Below, piece by piece: positions 48,505 through 57,776 of a DNA stretch of 64,000 nt. The position numbers were made by a program, and so were the translations under genes. Position 1 is the first letter of the stretch. The number at the start of each line of letters is the position of its first letter. This DNA is from Polynucleobacter sp. MWH-UH25E (GTDB lineage: Bacteria; Pseudomonadota; Gammaproteobacteria; Burkholderiales; Burkholderiaceae). The notes beneath the pieces are model-generated. The model saw only the letters and a program-made list of their open reading frames with translations, did no database searches and was not told the origin of the DNA. The DNA lies in the NCBI RefSeq assembly GCF_018687095.1, contig NZ_CP061286.1, positions 682,001 to 746,000 on the forward strand. Direction: 5' to 3'.

Positions 48505-49659
48505 TTAGCGCCTACCAAACATCATTTGGCGAGCTAAGGCTGTCTTGACTGGTGGAAGCCACTGAAGCGCCGATAAAGCCAATCCGCGCGCAAAGACAAT
48601 TGGCGCTAAATTTGAAGTGAAAATCCTGGCCATGAAGTCCGTCAGGCCAATAGTTGCTGTTCTATCCGCCTTTCGGCTTTGCGCATATTCTTCTAGCGCG
48701 CTGTGAATTTGCGTAGGACTTTGTTCATCAGTGGAGCCTGCGAAAACACGACTTAATTTTTCCGCAAGTAAAAAAGAATCTCTTAATCCAAGATTAAGCC
48801 CCTGGCCTGCAACAGGGTGTAGAGTTTGCGCAGCATTACCAATCCAAACTTCAGTGCCTTTAATAATTTCTTTGCGATAGTTCAAACCAAGTTCATATAA
48901 GCGACGATTTTGCACTTTCAAAAACTTACCGATGCGAGAGCCAAATTCAGTTTGCAATGAAGCTAGAAAATCAGCGTCACTCAGCTGCAGGCGATATTGT
49001 GAAGATTCTGGAGAGCCGCACCATACGAGATTCAGTATGTTGGGGCCGTAATGACTTGGCAGAATGGCTAGTGGACCTTCAGCGGTAAAGCGTTCCCAAG
49101 CTTGGTGAGGCGCTGCCTTTTCTACTTCAACTAAACCCACAAGGGCTGATTGTCCATAGTCTCTTCCAGACTCCACCCAATCTTGTGTCTTAAACAAACC
49201 ACCCTCGGCATGCACGATGCATTTGGCTTGGCTGGTATTGAATATTTCATCATTTACATGCAGCCATTGGAAATGAGGACTTTTTTCTTGAATGATTCTC
49301 AAAACTTGACGTAATGCAAGATGAATATCGTGATAGCGAACGATATGTCCAAGCGCACTTTGATTAAGCTCCTCCCGAGTCATTAATGCTCTACCAAAGC
49401 GACCCGCTTGTGAGACATGCACTCGATGAATTTCGGCGTAATCTTTAGGCCAAGCACTGATCGTTTCGAGCAATAACTTGCTTCCATGAGATAGCGCAAT
49501 GCCGCGACTATCTCCCACTTTTAAATCAGCATCATTATTGGGATTTCTATCTACTAAAGTAAGTTTTGCATCTGGAAGTTTTTGCAATATCCAGGCAGCA
49601 CAAGCAAGCCCAACAGGGCCACCACCTTGAATCACAATATCGCAAGACTGGGTATTCAT
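48505..49659 (-). CDS. UbiH/UbiF/COQ6-family FAD-dependent hydroxylase
   Basis: A 384-residue flavin monooxygenase for ring hydroxylation in ubiquinone synthesis. The dinucleotide fold is VIQGGGPVGLACAAWIL, then SRGIALSHGSKLLLETI and the C-terminal FAD motif IGNAAQTLHPVAGQGLNLGL (residues about 268-287). Which ring position it hydroxylates cannot be decided from this sequence alone. It follows pepP by 12 nt, as ubiH does in enterobacteria, which favours UbiH. Confidence 0.88.
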   Translation of the reverse strand: MNTQSCDIVIQGGGPVGLACAAWILQKLPDAKLTLVDRNPNNDADLKVGDSRGIALSHGSKLLLETISAWPKDYAEIHRVHVSQAGRFGRALMTREELNQSALGHIVRYHDIHLALRQVLRIIQEKSPHFQWLHVNDEIFNTSQAKCIVHAEGGLFKTQDWVESGRDYGQSALVGLVEVEKAAPHQAWERFTAEGPLAILPSHYGPNILNLVWCGSPESSQYRLQLSDADFLASLQTEFGSRIGKFLKVQNRRLYELGLNYRKEIIKGTEVWIGNAAQTLHPVAGQGLNLGLRDSFLLAEKLSRVFAGSTDEQSPTQIHSALEEYAQSRKADRTATIGLTDFMARIFTSNLAPIVFARGLALSALQWLPPVKTALARQMMFGRR

Positions 49660-49671
49660 GTTTGCAAAAAA

Positions 49672-51042
49672 CTAGTGCTTCATGAGGGCTTCAATCTCAT
49701 CCGCCTTAACTGGCACTCCGCGAGAAATGAGTTCGCAGCCTGATTCGTTAATCACAGCATCATCTTCAATGCGAATGCCAATATTCCAGAAGGCTTCATC
49801 AATATCATCGGCAGGTCTAATGTAAAGACCTGGCTCGATGGTAATTACCATGCCGCTCTTCAGAATGCGCCAAGGTTTTTCTGTTTGGGGTTTGGATATT
49901 TCCTCTCTATAAGAGCCCACATCATGCACATCCATGCCAAGCCAATGAGAAGTGCGGTGCATATAAAAGCGTCTGTAAGCACCCGTTTCGATAGCATTTT
50001 CTAAAGAGCCGACATCATTTAGCTTGATTAATTTTTCATCCAATAAACCTTGTGTAAGTACTTTTACAGCAGCTTCATGAGGCTGCATGAAAGTGTTGCC
50101 AGGCTTGGTCATAGAAATCGCTGCCTCCTGGGCTGCAAGAGTAATGTCATAGAGAGCGCGTTGCGGACCAGTGAATTTTCCGTTGACCGGGAAAGTACGA
50201 GTGATATCTGAAGCGTAACTATCTAATTCACATCCTGCATCTATTAGGCAAAGCTCACCACTGCGTAATTCGGTAGAGCCAGCACGATAGTGAAGGATGC
50301 AAGAGTTGGCGCCCCCGGCAACAATGCTGTTGTAAGCGACGCTTTGTGCGCCGCTGTTGCGAAATTCATGAAGCAATTCAGCTTCCAATTGATACTCCCG
50401 CATACCAGGCTTACAAATTTGCATGGCGCGAATGTGGGCGCGCGCAGAAATAGCGGCAGCGCGACGCATGATATCCAGCTCGTGCACATCTTTAAATAAA
50501 CGCATTTCATGAATAAGCACTTCAATATCGTGCAATTCTGATGGCGGATTAATGCCGCTACGCGCTTGTGCGCGAACTTGTTTCATCCAACGTCTTAGTT
50601 GTGCATCCGCTTCTTTGTTTTCAGCCAATCGAATATAAATCGCAGTTTGATCTGCCAGCAACTCACCAAGCTTCTGATCAAGATCATGGTTACTGTGAGC
50701 AAACTCTATTCCTAATACCTTGGGTGCTGCCTCAGGCCCCAAACGAATGCCATCCCAGATTTCACGCTCAAGATCTTTGGGTCTGCAAAATAAGTGAGAT
50801 TCAAGCGCATGTGAACTGCCATTAGTAGAAACTTTCATTACCAAAGTTGCTCCTGGTTCTTCAAAGCCAGTTAAATAAAAAAAGTCACTGTCATGGCGAT
50901 AGGGAAAGTCACTGTCCCGGTTGCGTGCAAGCTCTGGGGCGGTTGAGATCACGGCAATGCCGCCACCAGTTTTGGCAAAAATGTGTTTAGCTAAAGCGTT
51001 TCTGCGAAGTTGATAAATATCAGTTTTATTCATATGCGGCAT
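49672..51042 (-). CDS. pepP: Xaa-Pro aminopeptidase (AMP-binding-type P)
   Basis: Manganese metallopeptidase removing N-terminal residues next to proline, 456 residues. N-terminal AMP_N domain (LRRNALAKHIF; FPYRHDSDFFYLTGFEEPGA), C-terminal pita-bread fold with metal ligands in IDAGCELDSYASDITRTF, HRTSHWLGMDVHDVG, TIEPGLY and RIEDD. The ATG at 51042 has AAGAG 4 nt upstream; an ATG at 51033 gives MNKTDIYQ and is also possible. It overlaps murU by 17 nt. Confidence 0.94.
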   Translation of the reverse strand: MPHMNKTDIYQLRRNALAKHIFAKTGGGIAVISTAPELARNRDSDFPYRHDSDFFYLTGFEEPGATLVMKVSTNGSSHALESHLFCRPKDLEREIWDGIRLGPEAAPKVLGIEFAHSNHDLDQKLGELLADQTAIYIRLAENKEADAQLRRWMKQVRAQARSGINPPSELHDIEVLIHEMRLFKDVHELDIMRRAAAISARAHIRAMQICKPGMREYQLEAELLHEFRNSGAQSVAYNSIVAGGANSCILHYRAGSTELRSGELCLIDAGCELDSYASDITRTFPVNGKFTGPQRALYDITLAAQEAAISMTKPGNTFMQPHEAAVKVLTQGLLDEKLIKLNDVGSLENAIETGAYRRFYMHRTSHWLGMDVHDVGSYREEISKPQTEKPWRILKSGMVITIEPGLYIRPADDIDEAFWNIGIRIEDDAVINESGCELISRGVPVKADEIEALMKH

Positions 51043-51742
51043 TGAGCTCTTGTAAGCGTTGTGGCGTACCTACATCGTGCCACGGACCAAGATATTTTTC
51101 ACCAGACACTTTATTTTGTTCCATTGCCGCCCGTAAGAGGGGCGCCAATTTGACCGGACTTCCTATATCCAGATTTTGGAAAAGATCTTTGTGATAGATG
51201 CCGATTCCAGAAAAGGTTAGCTTCTCCGAGTCGCTTCTTTCCTGGGTGCTAACTCGATTACCTTGAAGATAAAAATCACCGTTTGGATGCTGAATTGGGT
51301 TTGGCACCATTAACAGATGTGCCAATACAGGAGTTGACTGATTTTTTATTCCAGAAACTTCTTCCAGAATTTGATGTATTGGTAGATTTGGGCAAAACAC
51401 ATCGCCATTAATGACCAAAAAGTAATCATCTGCTTGTAGTAAAGGTAGCGCCTTTACTATTCCTCCGGCAGTTTCAAGCGCGGTTTCTTCTGGCGAGTAT
51501 TGGATTTGAAGGCCAAATTGATTTCCGGTGCCTAAAGATTCCTCAATCTTGTGACCAAGCCATGCATGATTAATCACTACCTTTTTGACTCCTGCATTTG
51601 CTAGTGCTTCTAGGTGCCATGCAAGCAAGGATTTATTTTGAATAGTGAGTAAAGGTTTTGGCAAATTATCAGTGAGAGGGCGCATACGCTCTCCTCTGCC
51701 AGCAGCAAGCAAAAAGCATGGAAGAGAGGTGCGTTGATTCAT
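51026..51742 (-). CDS. murU: N-acetylmuramate alpha-1-phosphate uridylyltransferase
   Basis: A 238-residue nucleotidyltransferase: GRGERMRPLTDNLPKPLL at the N terminus, INHAWLGHKIEESLGTG, and FLVINGDVFCPNLP with the metal-binding Asp. Adjacent to an AmgK-like kinase and lptD, it matches the Pseudomonas MurU that turns MurNAc 1-phosphate into UDP-MurNAc and so bypasses MurA/MurB. General sugar-nucleotide transferases look similar; context makes MurU the best call. Confidence 0.88.
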   Translation of the reverse strand: MNQRTSLPCFLLAAGRGERMRPLTDNLPKPLLTIQNKSLLAWHLEALANAGVKKVVINHAWLGHKIEESLGTGNQFGLQIQYSPEETALETAGGIVKALPLLQADDYFLVINGDVFCPNLPIHQILEEVSGIKNQSTPVLAHLLMVPNPIQHPNGDFYLQGNRVSTQERSDSEKLTFSGIGIYHKDLFQNLDIGSPVKLAPLLRAAMEQNKVSGEKYLGPWHDVGTPQRLQELNAAYE

Positions 51743-51753
51743 TTTGGTAAATC

Positions 51754-52755
51754 TTATTTCTGAGGGGTTCGAGTAGATTCCAAAATACGTGCCAATGGTT
51801 TCAGTTCGATATAGCGATTGGCAGTTGCAATTGCGTACTCCAATACCAAGGGGATATCTTTTAAATAACCATCTTTGCCGTCACGATGGAATAGTCTGGC
51901 AAAAATACCTAGTACTTTGAGGTGACGTTGTAATCCCATCCATTCAAAGTCTCGGTAGAACTGTCCAAAGTCATCTGGCATTGGTAGTCCCGCTGTGCGA
52001 CCTTGTTCCCAGAATTTAATAACCCAATCGATAACACGCTCTTCAGGCCAGCAGATATAAGCATCTCGCCAAAGCGATGCAGCATCATAAGTGATGGGGC
52101 CATACACAGCATCCTGAAAGTCGATTACGCCCGGATTATTTTCGGCTGTAACCATCAAGTTGCGCGAATGGTAATCGCGGTGTACATAGACCTTGGCTTG
52201 GGCCAAATTATTTTCGATGATTAATGCGAAAGCATCTTTGAGTTGTTGCTTTTGGATATCAGTGAGTTCAATTTGTAGATGTACCTTGAGATACCAATCA
52301 GGCAATAAATCTAATTCTCGCTGAAGTAATGCTTCATCATAATTCGGCAAAACGTTCGGCTTGCTTGCAAGTTGCATTTGTATTAATGCATGCGTTGCGT
52401 CTTGATAAAGTGCGTTTGCAGTTTGATTATTTAGCGCTGCGAGATAAGTTTGGTTGCCAAGATCGTTTAACAACAAAAATCCTTCAGATGCATTTTGTTC
52501 TAGGATTTTTGGCACATTTAACCCGGCTTCAGACAGTAGTAAATCAACCTGAATGAATGCATCTAGAGGTTCATGTTGGGGTGGGGCATCCATGATGATT
52601 AAGGTCCCAAATTTCGGATTTTGGGACCGAATACGGAAATAGCGTCTAAAGCTGGCGTCTGCAGAGGCCGGGGCCAAAGTGTCGAGATCTAATTGCCAGT
52701 TAGCCTGGAGGGCTTTTAGCCAGTTTTTTAGGGTGTTTAAGCGAGAGTCAGTCAT
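51754..52755 (-). CDS. amgK: N-acetylmuramate/N-acetylglucosamine kinase
   Basis: Aminoglycoside-phosphotransferase-fold kinase of 333 residues that phosphorylates MurNAc and GlcNAc at C1. Start is the ATG at 52755 (MTDSRLNTLKNWLKALQANW); a 50-codon upstream extension enters lptD and is not protein-like. Motifs are DASFRRYFRI, VHRDYHSRNLMV (about 190-201) with the catalytic Asp, and VIDFQDAVYGPITYDAASLW. It precedes murU by 11 nt. The start is 32 bp from the divergent lptD. Confidence 0.9.
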   Translation of the reverse strand: MTDSRLNTLKNWLKALQANWQLDLDTLAPASADASFRRYFRIRSQNPKFGTLIIMDAPPQHEPLDAFIQVDLLLSEAGLNVPKILEQNASEGFLLLNDLGNQTYLAALNNQTANALYQDATHALIQMQLASKPNVLPNYDEALLQRELDLLPDWYLKVHLQIELTDIQKQQLKDAFALIIENNLAQAKVYVHRDYHSRNLMVTAENNPGVIDFQDAVYGPITYDAASLWRDAYICWPEERVIDWVIKFWEQGRTAGLPMPDDFGQFYRDFEWMGLQRHLKVLGIFARLFHRDGKDGYLKDIPLVLEYAIATANRYIELKPLARILESTRTPQK

Positions 52756-52765
52756 GGTCGATTCG

Positions 52766-52771
52766 TATAAT
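52766..52771 (+). promoter_or_regulatory. Candidate -10 element of lptD
   Basis: A perfect TATAAT lies in the 32-bp gap between the divergent amgK and lptD starts, 16 nt before the lptD ATG. No good -35 hexamer is seen, and one would have to lie inside amgK. Confidence 0.4.
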
Positions 52772-52787
52772 AAGGCGGTCTGGATCC

Positions 52788-55346
52788 ATGAGTCATTATC
52801 GCCGTCGCGCCGGCTTTTGCGCCCCTCTTTTTTTAGCCTTAACCCTGCGCATACTGATGGGGGTGGCATTGCTCCCAGTGTCACTTTTGGGGCATGCTCA
52901 GGCACCAGCGGCGCTACCTCCCGTTTCTCAAGCTACACAGAATTTCACGCTCTTGCCAGACCGCGGAAATGTCACAGTACTCAAGCTTGATGATCAACTG
53001 CGTGTAGGCAAACCCATCTCTGATGGTGAAGCTCTGACCTTTACATCTAGTGATGTGATTGATGGGGTAGTTGATCGAGATATGCATCTGAAAGGTCGCG
53101 CTCAAATTCGTCGTAATGGAGCAGCGATAAAGGCGGATGAGATTACCTATAACCCTGATACTGATATTGCCGACTTAATTGGTAACGCTGAACTTTCAAA
53201 AGGCAATACAACCTTCAAAGGTCCAAAAGGGCAATTTAAGGTCGATGCACGTGAAGGTTTTATGGAGTCACCTTCTTATGAGCTCAGAGATACGCGCGGA
53301 AATGGTACGGCCAATAAGTTAACGATTGAAAACTCGGACATCTTTGTATTTGATCGTGCTACGTACACCACATGTACTCCAGAAAATATGGATTGGTATT
53401 TCACGGCTGATAATCTTGAAATCGATAATGAGCAAAAGGAAATGGTTGGCACCAATGGTGTGATGCGTTTCTTTAATGTGCCAATTGCCTATGTACCTTA
53501 TTTCACAGCACCAACTTCAGGCGAACGCAGGACTGGTTTGCTGGCGCCGGTTGTTGGTTATAACTCTAACAATGGTCTAGACATCACAGCGCCATACTAT
53601 GTAAACATCGCTCCGAATCGTGATTTATTGTTGTTGCCACGTGAAATGAATCATCGTGGTTTTATGCTTGGCGCTTCTTACCGCTTTCTTGAGAGAGAGT
53701 ATTCCGGTGTTGCTACCGGCGAATATTTGCCTTATGACAAGCAGACTGGTACGAATCGTTGGAAGTACGATTGGCAGCAACGTCAAATCTTCTCTGGCGG
53801 CGTTGGACCCGGTGGTATCCCGATGCCCGGCTCTTGGAGCGGCTATGCCAATATGTCACGTGTCTCAGATAGCTTGTATCCAACTACCTTTTCACAAAGT
53901 ATTGCCGGTCAAGTTACCAGTCAATTCCGTCAAGAGCTGGGTACATCTAAGCAGTTGACTGGCGCATTAAGCAATTGGGTTGTTGGTGCTAAGGCGGCCA
54001 CTTTTCAAACCTTGCAGCCTGATCCAAATAATTTAGTGCAAGCGCCTTACAACGTGTTACCAAATATCACTGCTGCCTATAACAGTCAGCTTAGCCCTGT
54101 AGTATCGGATCCAACAGGGCGGTATTTAGCATTGCCTTCAGGTCCAAAGACCACTTTCTCGGCTGATTACACCCGCTTTGCTTACGCATTGGGCAGTAAC
54201 TTTAATGCCCCACCACCAGGCGCATATACACAAGCAGATCGAACTGTAGTAAAGGCTGGATTATCGCTGCCGCAAATTACGCCCGGTTATTACATTACGC
54301 CGACAGTAAGTTTTCAGTCGAATGCCTACAATGCAACCGCCAATCCAAGTGCTGTTGCGTTAATTAACTCAGCACAAGGAACCTTATCTAACCCAGCGGC
54401 AGTACAAGGCTTTACCTTGCCAACATTTACTTTAGATTCAGGATTGTCTTTCGAAAGAGATGCTGCAGAGCTTCATGGTTTCTTTGGCCGCGATATGTTA
54501 TTGACAATGGAGCCAAGGGCGTTTTATGCATACACGCCATACCAAAGTCAAGCCAATACGCCTATTTTTGATACTGCTGATGCGGGTTTTGGTGTGTCGC
54601 AAATTTTTACTGCCAATACTTTTATTGGCAATGATCGTATTGCTGATACCAACGCAGCAACGCTCGGTTTAACCAGTCGCATGATTGAGGCGAATACCGG
54701 TGCAGAGCGTGCGATTGTGACCTTGGCTCAGAAGCAACAATTTACTGCGCAAAAAGTAGGTTTATATGGAAATATTGCTAGTCCTACAACATATTCAGAC
54801 ACCTTGGGCTCTGCGTCTGTTCGATTGCTCGGTAACTTTAGTGCGGATATGTTTGGTCAGTACAACACCCAATTAAATCGTTTTGTGCAAACAACCGTTG
54901 GTGCAAGTTGGCGCCCAACAGTTGGCAGAAGTTTGAACTTTGGCTACCGTAATGTATGGTCGCCACCAATCCAGGCATCAGCACAAAACAATCAAGTTGC
55001 AACCCCCGCGGCGACCACTACTGACCAATACAATATCTCTGGGCAATGGCCGCTGACGCGCGAGGTTTCGGTGCTGGGACGTTGGGGTTACGATGCTTTG
55101 ACAACTAAAACCCTAAATACTTTAGTTGGCTTGGAATGGACTAGGGATTGCTGGACTTTCCGAGGCGCCTATTCTCAGGCAGTTAATACATCCCTTATCA
55201 CAACCACCCAAGTCCTGTTCCAGGTTGAATTTAGGGGCTTTGCAAGTGCGGGAAGCAACCCTGTTGATATCATGAAGTTAAATGTACCTGGGTATATGCC
55301 GACTTCTAAGCCTATCCCTCCATCCATATATGAGAATTACCAATGA
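52788..55346 (+). CDS. lptD: LPS-assembly outer-membrane protein LptD
   Basis: Outer-membrane beta-barrel that, with LptE, places LPS in the outer leaflet. The 852-residue precursor has a signal peptide to about residue 38 (SLLGHAQA), an OstA jellyroll domain (about 60-210: KADEITYNPDTDIADLIGNA) and a barrel (about 220-810) with SGERRTGLLAPVVGYNSNNG. Excluding C11 in the signal, only two cysteines exist, C196 and C788, so one disulfide can form. It overlaps surA by 4 nt. The C-terminal tail (VPGYMPTSKPIPPSIYENYQ) extends beyond the usual barrel end. Confidence 0.96.
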   Translation: MSHYRRRAGFCAPLFLALTLRILMGVALLPVSLLGHAQAPAALPPVSQATQNFTLLPDRGNVTVLKLDDQLRVGKPISDGEALTFTSSDVIDGVVDRDMHLKGRAQIRRNGAAIKADEITYNPDTDIADLIGNAELSKGNTTFKGPKGQFKVDAREGFMESPSYELRDTRGNGTANKLTIENSDIFVFDRATYTTCTPENMDWYFTADNLEIDNEQKEMVGTNGVMRFFNVPIAYVPYFTAPTSGERRTGLLAPVVGYNSNNGLDITAPYYVNIAPNRDLLLLPREMNHRGFMLGASYRFLEREYSGVATGEYLPYDKQTGTNRWKYDWQQRQIFSGGVGPGGIPMPGSWSGYANMSRVSDSLYPTTFSQSIAGQVTSQFRQELGTSKQLTGALSNWVVGAKAATFQTLQPDPNNLVQAPYNVLPNITAAYNSQLSPVVSDPTGRYLALPSGPKTTFSADYTRFAYALGSNFNAPPPGAYTQADRTVVKAGLSLPQITPGYYITPTVSFQSNAYNATANPSAVALINSAQGTLSNPAAVQGFTLPTFTLDSGLSFERDAAELHGFFGRDMLLTMEPRAFYAYTPYQSQANTPIFDTADAGFGVSQIFTANTFIGNDRIADTNAATLGLTSRMIEANTGAERAIVTLAQKQQFTAQKVGLYGNIASPTTYSDTLGSASVRLLGNFSADMFGQYNTQLNRFVQTTVGASWRPTVGRSLNFGYRNVWSPPIQASAQNNQVATPAATTTDQYNISGQWPLTREVSVLGRWGYDALTTKTLNTLVGLEWTRDCWTFRGAYSQAVNTSLITTTQVLFQVEFRGFASAGSNPVDIMKLNVPGYMPTSKPIPPSIYENYQ

Positions 55347-56797
55347 TGCTTTATAGGTTCAGCTTGAAAAAAATTGTTTATTTTTCTATGTTCATCAGCG
55401 CATGTTTATTTGCCGGGATGGTGAGCGCACAAGATACATCCAAGATATCTATTCCTGGTGACAACAAGATTCGCAATATTGATGGTGTTGCTGCAGTAGT
55501 TAATACTGGTTATGTCACTCGCAAAGAAATTGATGACCGTATTGCGACGCTTCAAAAGCAGGGAACTAAGCTTTCTGACTCCACTTCTTTGAGAAAAGAA
55601 GTTTTAGAGAGACTCATTATTGAAAAAATTCAATTGCAAAACGCAGAGCAAGCTGGCATCAGAGTTACCAATAAAGAGTTAGATAAGATTATTAATGACC
55701 TTGCTTCAAAAAATAAATTAACTTATACAGAATTCAAGTCAAAAGTAGTTGCTACGGGCGTAACTTTTGATCGATACAAAGAGGTGCTGCGCGATGACAT
55801 CATTATGAGTCGCTATCGTGAGCAAGAAATTGGCGACAAGATTAAGGTTACAGATGCAGAGATTGATAATTTTATTGCTGAAAGAACGCGCGCTCTTGGC
55901 GCGACCGCTCCAAGATCTGCTCCTGCCGCGAAGGGCGGGCCTGAAGAAATAGATGTTGCTCAAATTTTTGTTCCTGCTGATCCTTCTGCGGGAGCGGGTG
56001 CGCAGGCAGAGGCTAAAAAAAGGGCCGAGCAAATTTTGCGTGATGCCAAGGGTGGCGGAGACTTTTTGCAGTTAGGGGCTATGGCTGCAAGTGAAAATCC
56101 TAAAATTAAATTTCAAGATTTAGGTTATCGAACACCCGACAGGCTTCCGCAGCTATTTTATGAAGCCATCAGAAATACTGGTGGTGGACAACTTGCAAGT
56201 GGGGTTGTCAAAAGTCCAGCTGGCTATCACGTTCTTAAAGTAATGGATCGCCGAGCGCTAGTTGCAGGTCAGCAGCCTCAATCAGCGGAAGCTTCATCCT
56301 CTACCCCGAATACGCCTCAAAGTATCCTCATTACGCAAACCATGGCGCGTCATATTTTGTTACGCAATCGCTCTGGTCTTACTGACCAGGATGCGGAGAG
56401 GCGACTTGCTGGCTATCGTGATCAGGTAAGGGCCAAGACTGCTGATTTTGGCGAGTTGGCGAAGAAGTACTCTGAGGATGGCTCCGCAGCAAATGGTGGC
56501 AATCTCGGCTGGATGGGGCCAGGGGATTTAGTCCCTGAATTTGAGCAAGCAATGAATCGTTTACAAATTGGTGAAGTGAGTAATCCAGTTAAGACTGAAT
56601 TTGGTTGGCATTTAATTCAGGTTTTGGAAAGACGAGAGGCTCAGCTGACTGTTGAGAAGCAAAAGGAATTTGCCCGCGCAACCATTCGAGAAAGAAAGTT
56701 GCAACAAGCCTATCAGGATTGGTTGCGCGAGATACGAGATACCGCGACTGTGAAAATCTTGAATATTGAAGATGCAGCAACTGGCACCCCTCGTTAA
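55343..56797 (+). CDS. surA: Periplasmic chaperone and peptidyl-prolyl isomerase
   Basis: Assists folding of outer-membrane proteins, LptD in particular. The 484-residue precursor has a signal peptide ending near GMVSAQDTS, a SurA N-terminal domain (about 45-175: GVAAVVNTGYVTRKEIDDRI), and two parvulin domains (about 195-310, with EIDVAQIFVPAD; about 330-440, with TMARHILLRNRSG and GGNLGWMGPGDLVPEFEQ). It overlaps lptD by 4 nt and pdxA by 26 nt. Confidence 0.96.
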   Translation: MMLYRFSLKKIVYFSMFISACLFAGMVSAQDTSKISIPGDNKIRNIDGVAAVVNTGYVTRKEIDDRIATLQKQGTKLSDSTSLRKEVLERLIIEKIQLQNAEQAGIRVTNKELDKIINDLASKNKLTYTEFKSKVVATGVTFDRYKEVLRDDIIMSRYREQEIGDKIKVTDAEIDNFIAERTRALGATAPRSAPAAKGGPEEIDVAQIFVPADPSAGAGAQAEAKKRAEQILRDAKGGGDFLQLGAMAASENPKIKFQDLGYRTPDRLPQLFYEAIRNTGGGQLASGVVKSPAGYHVLKVMDRRALVAGQQPQSAEASSSTPNTPQSILITQTMARHILLRNRSGLTDQDAERRLAGYRDQVRAKTADFGELAKKYSEDGSAANGGNLGWMGPGDLVPEFEQAMNRLQIGEVSNPVKTEFGWHLIQVLERREAQLTVEKQKEFARATIRERKLQQAYQDWLREIRDTATVKILNIEDAATGTPR

Positions 56798-57776
56798 GCT
56801 CGTTATTACCACCGGTGAACCTGCTGGTGTTGGCCCTGAGGTATCGATAGCGGCTGCCAAGCAGTTTCTGCTTGAGCAAGCAAATGCGAGCATTACTTTA
56901 TTGGGTGATAAGGAGCTTTTAAGGGAGGCCATGCAAGGTCTTGCTTCTGAGCGCCTTCAAGTTGAAGCTATTCCACTTGTTGCCTCCTCCACTCCTGGCA
57001 AATTAAGCGCTCAAAATGGCCCATATGTGATTCATCTCTTAGATAGGGCTATTGATGGTTGCATAGCGGGGCAGTTTGATGCGATGGTTACAGCACCTAT
57101 TCAAAAGAGTGTTATTAATCAAACTGGACTTACTTTTACTGGACATACCGAATATCTCGCGCAACGTTGCGATGTGAAGCATGTGGTGATGATGCTGAGT
57201 GCAAATCTGGCAAAAGGATTTTTGAGGCTATCTTCTTCAAGAGATCTGAGGGTGGCCTTGGTTACAACCCATTTGCCATTGCAAAAAGTTTCCGCCTCCT
57301 TAAGTCAAGATCTGATTTTGGAAACCATCCAAATTGTGCAACAAGATCTTCAATTAAAAATGGGTATCGCCAAACCGATTATTCGCGTGTCAGGCCTAAA
57401 TCCTCACGCTGGCGAATCTGGGTATTTGGGCCGAGAGGAGATTAAGATGATTTCCCCCGCAATTGAAACCGCTAAAAAAATGGGCATATGTGTATCCGGA
57501 CCTTATCCTGGGGATACGATGTTTGATCCAAAGGCTTTAGAACAGGTAGATGCTTTCATAGCCATGTATCACGATCAAGGTTTGGCCCCATTTAAGTTTG
57601 TCACTTTTGGTGGTGGCGTTAACATTACTTTGGGCTTGCCCATTATCCGCACTTCCGTGGATCATGGAACCGCCCTAGATATTGCTGGTAAGGGTGTCGC
57701 TGACCCAGGATCAATGTTAGAAGCTATTCGTGCGGCGTATCAGATGGCACTTACAAAAAAGCAGTTGGTTAGCTAA
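56772..57776 (+). CDS. pdxA: 4-hydroxythreonine-4-phosphate dehydrogenase
   Basis: NAD-dependent enzyme of pyridoxal phosphate synthesis, 334 residues from the ATG at 56772 (MQQLAPLVKLVITTGEPAGV). Conserved TTGEPAGVGPEV, FTGHTEYLAQ, SGLNPHAGESGYLG, PGDTMFDP and YHDQGLAPFKFV (metal His) are visible. It overlaps surA by 26 nt and ksgA by 1 nt (TAATG). Confidence 0.96.
   Translation: MQQLAPLVKLVITTGEPAGVGPEVSIAAAKQFLLEQANASITLLGDKELLREAMQGLASERLQVEAIPLVASSTPGKLSAQNGPYVIHLLDRAIDGCIAGQFDAMVTAPIQKSVINQTGLTFTGHTEYLAQRCDVKHVVMMLSANLAKGFLRLSSSRDLRVALVTTHLPLQKVSASLSQDLILETIQIVQQDLQLKMGIAKPIIRVSGLNPHAGESGYLGREEIKMISPAIETAKKMGICVSGPYPGDTMFDPKALEQVDAFIAMYHDQGLAPFKFVTFGGGVNITLGLPIIRTSVDHGTALDIAGKGVADPGSMLEAIRAAYQMALTKKQLVS

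Noticed and set aside
52756..52905. 50-codon N-terminal extension of amgK reaching into lptD
   Set aside because: The extension is the reverse complement of the lptD signal region, lacks a ribosome site, and the family start is at 52755.
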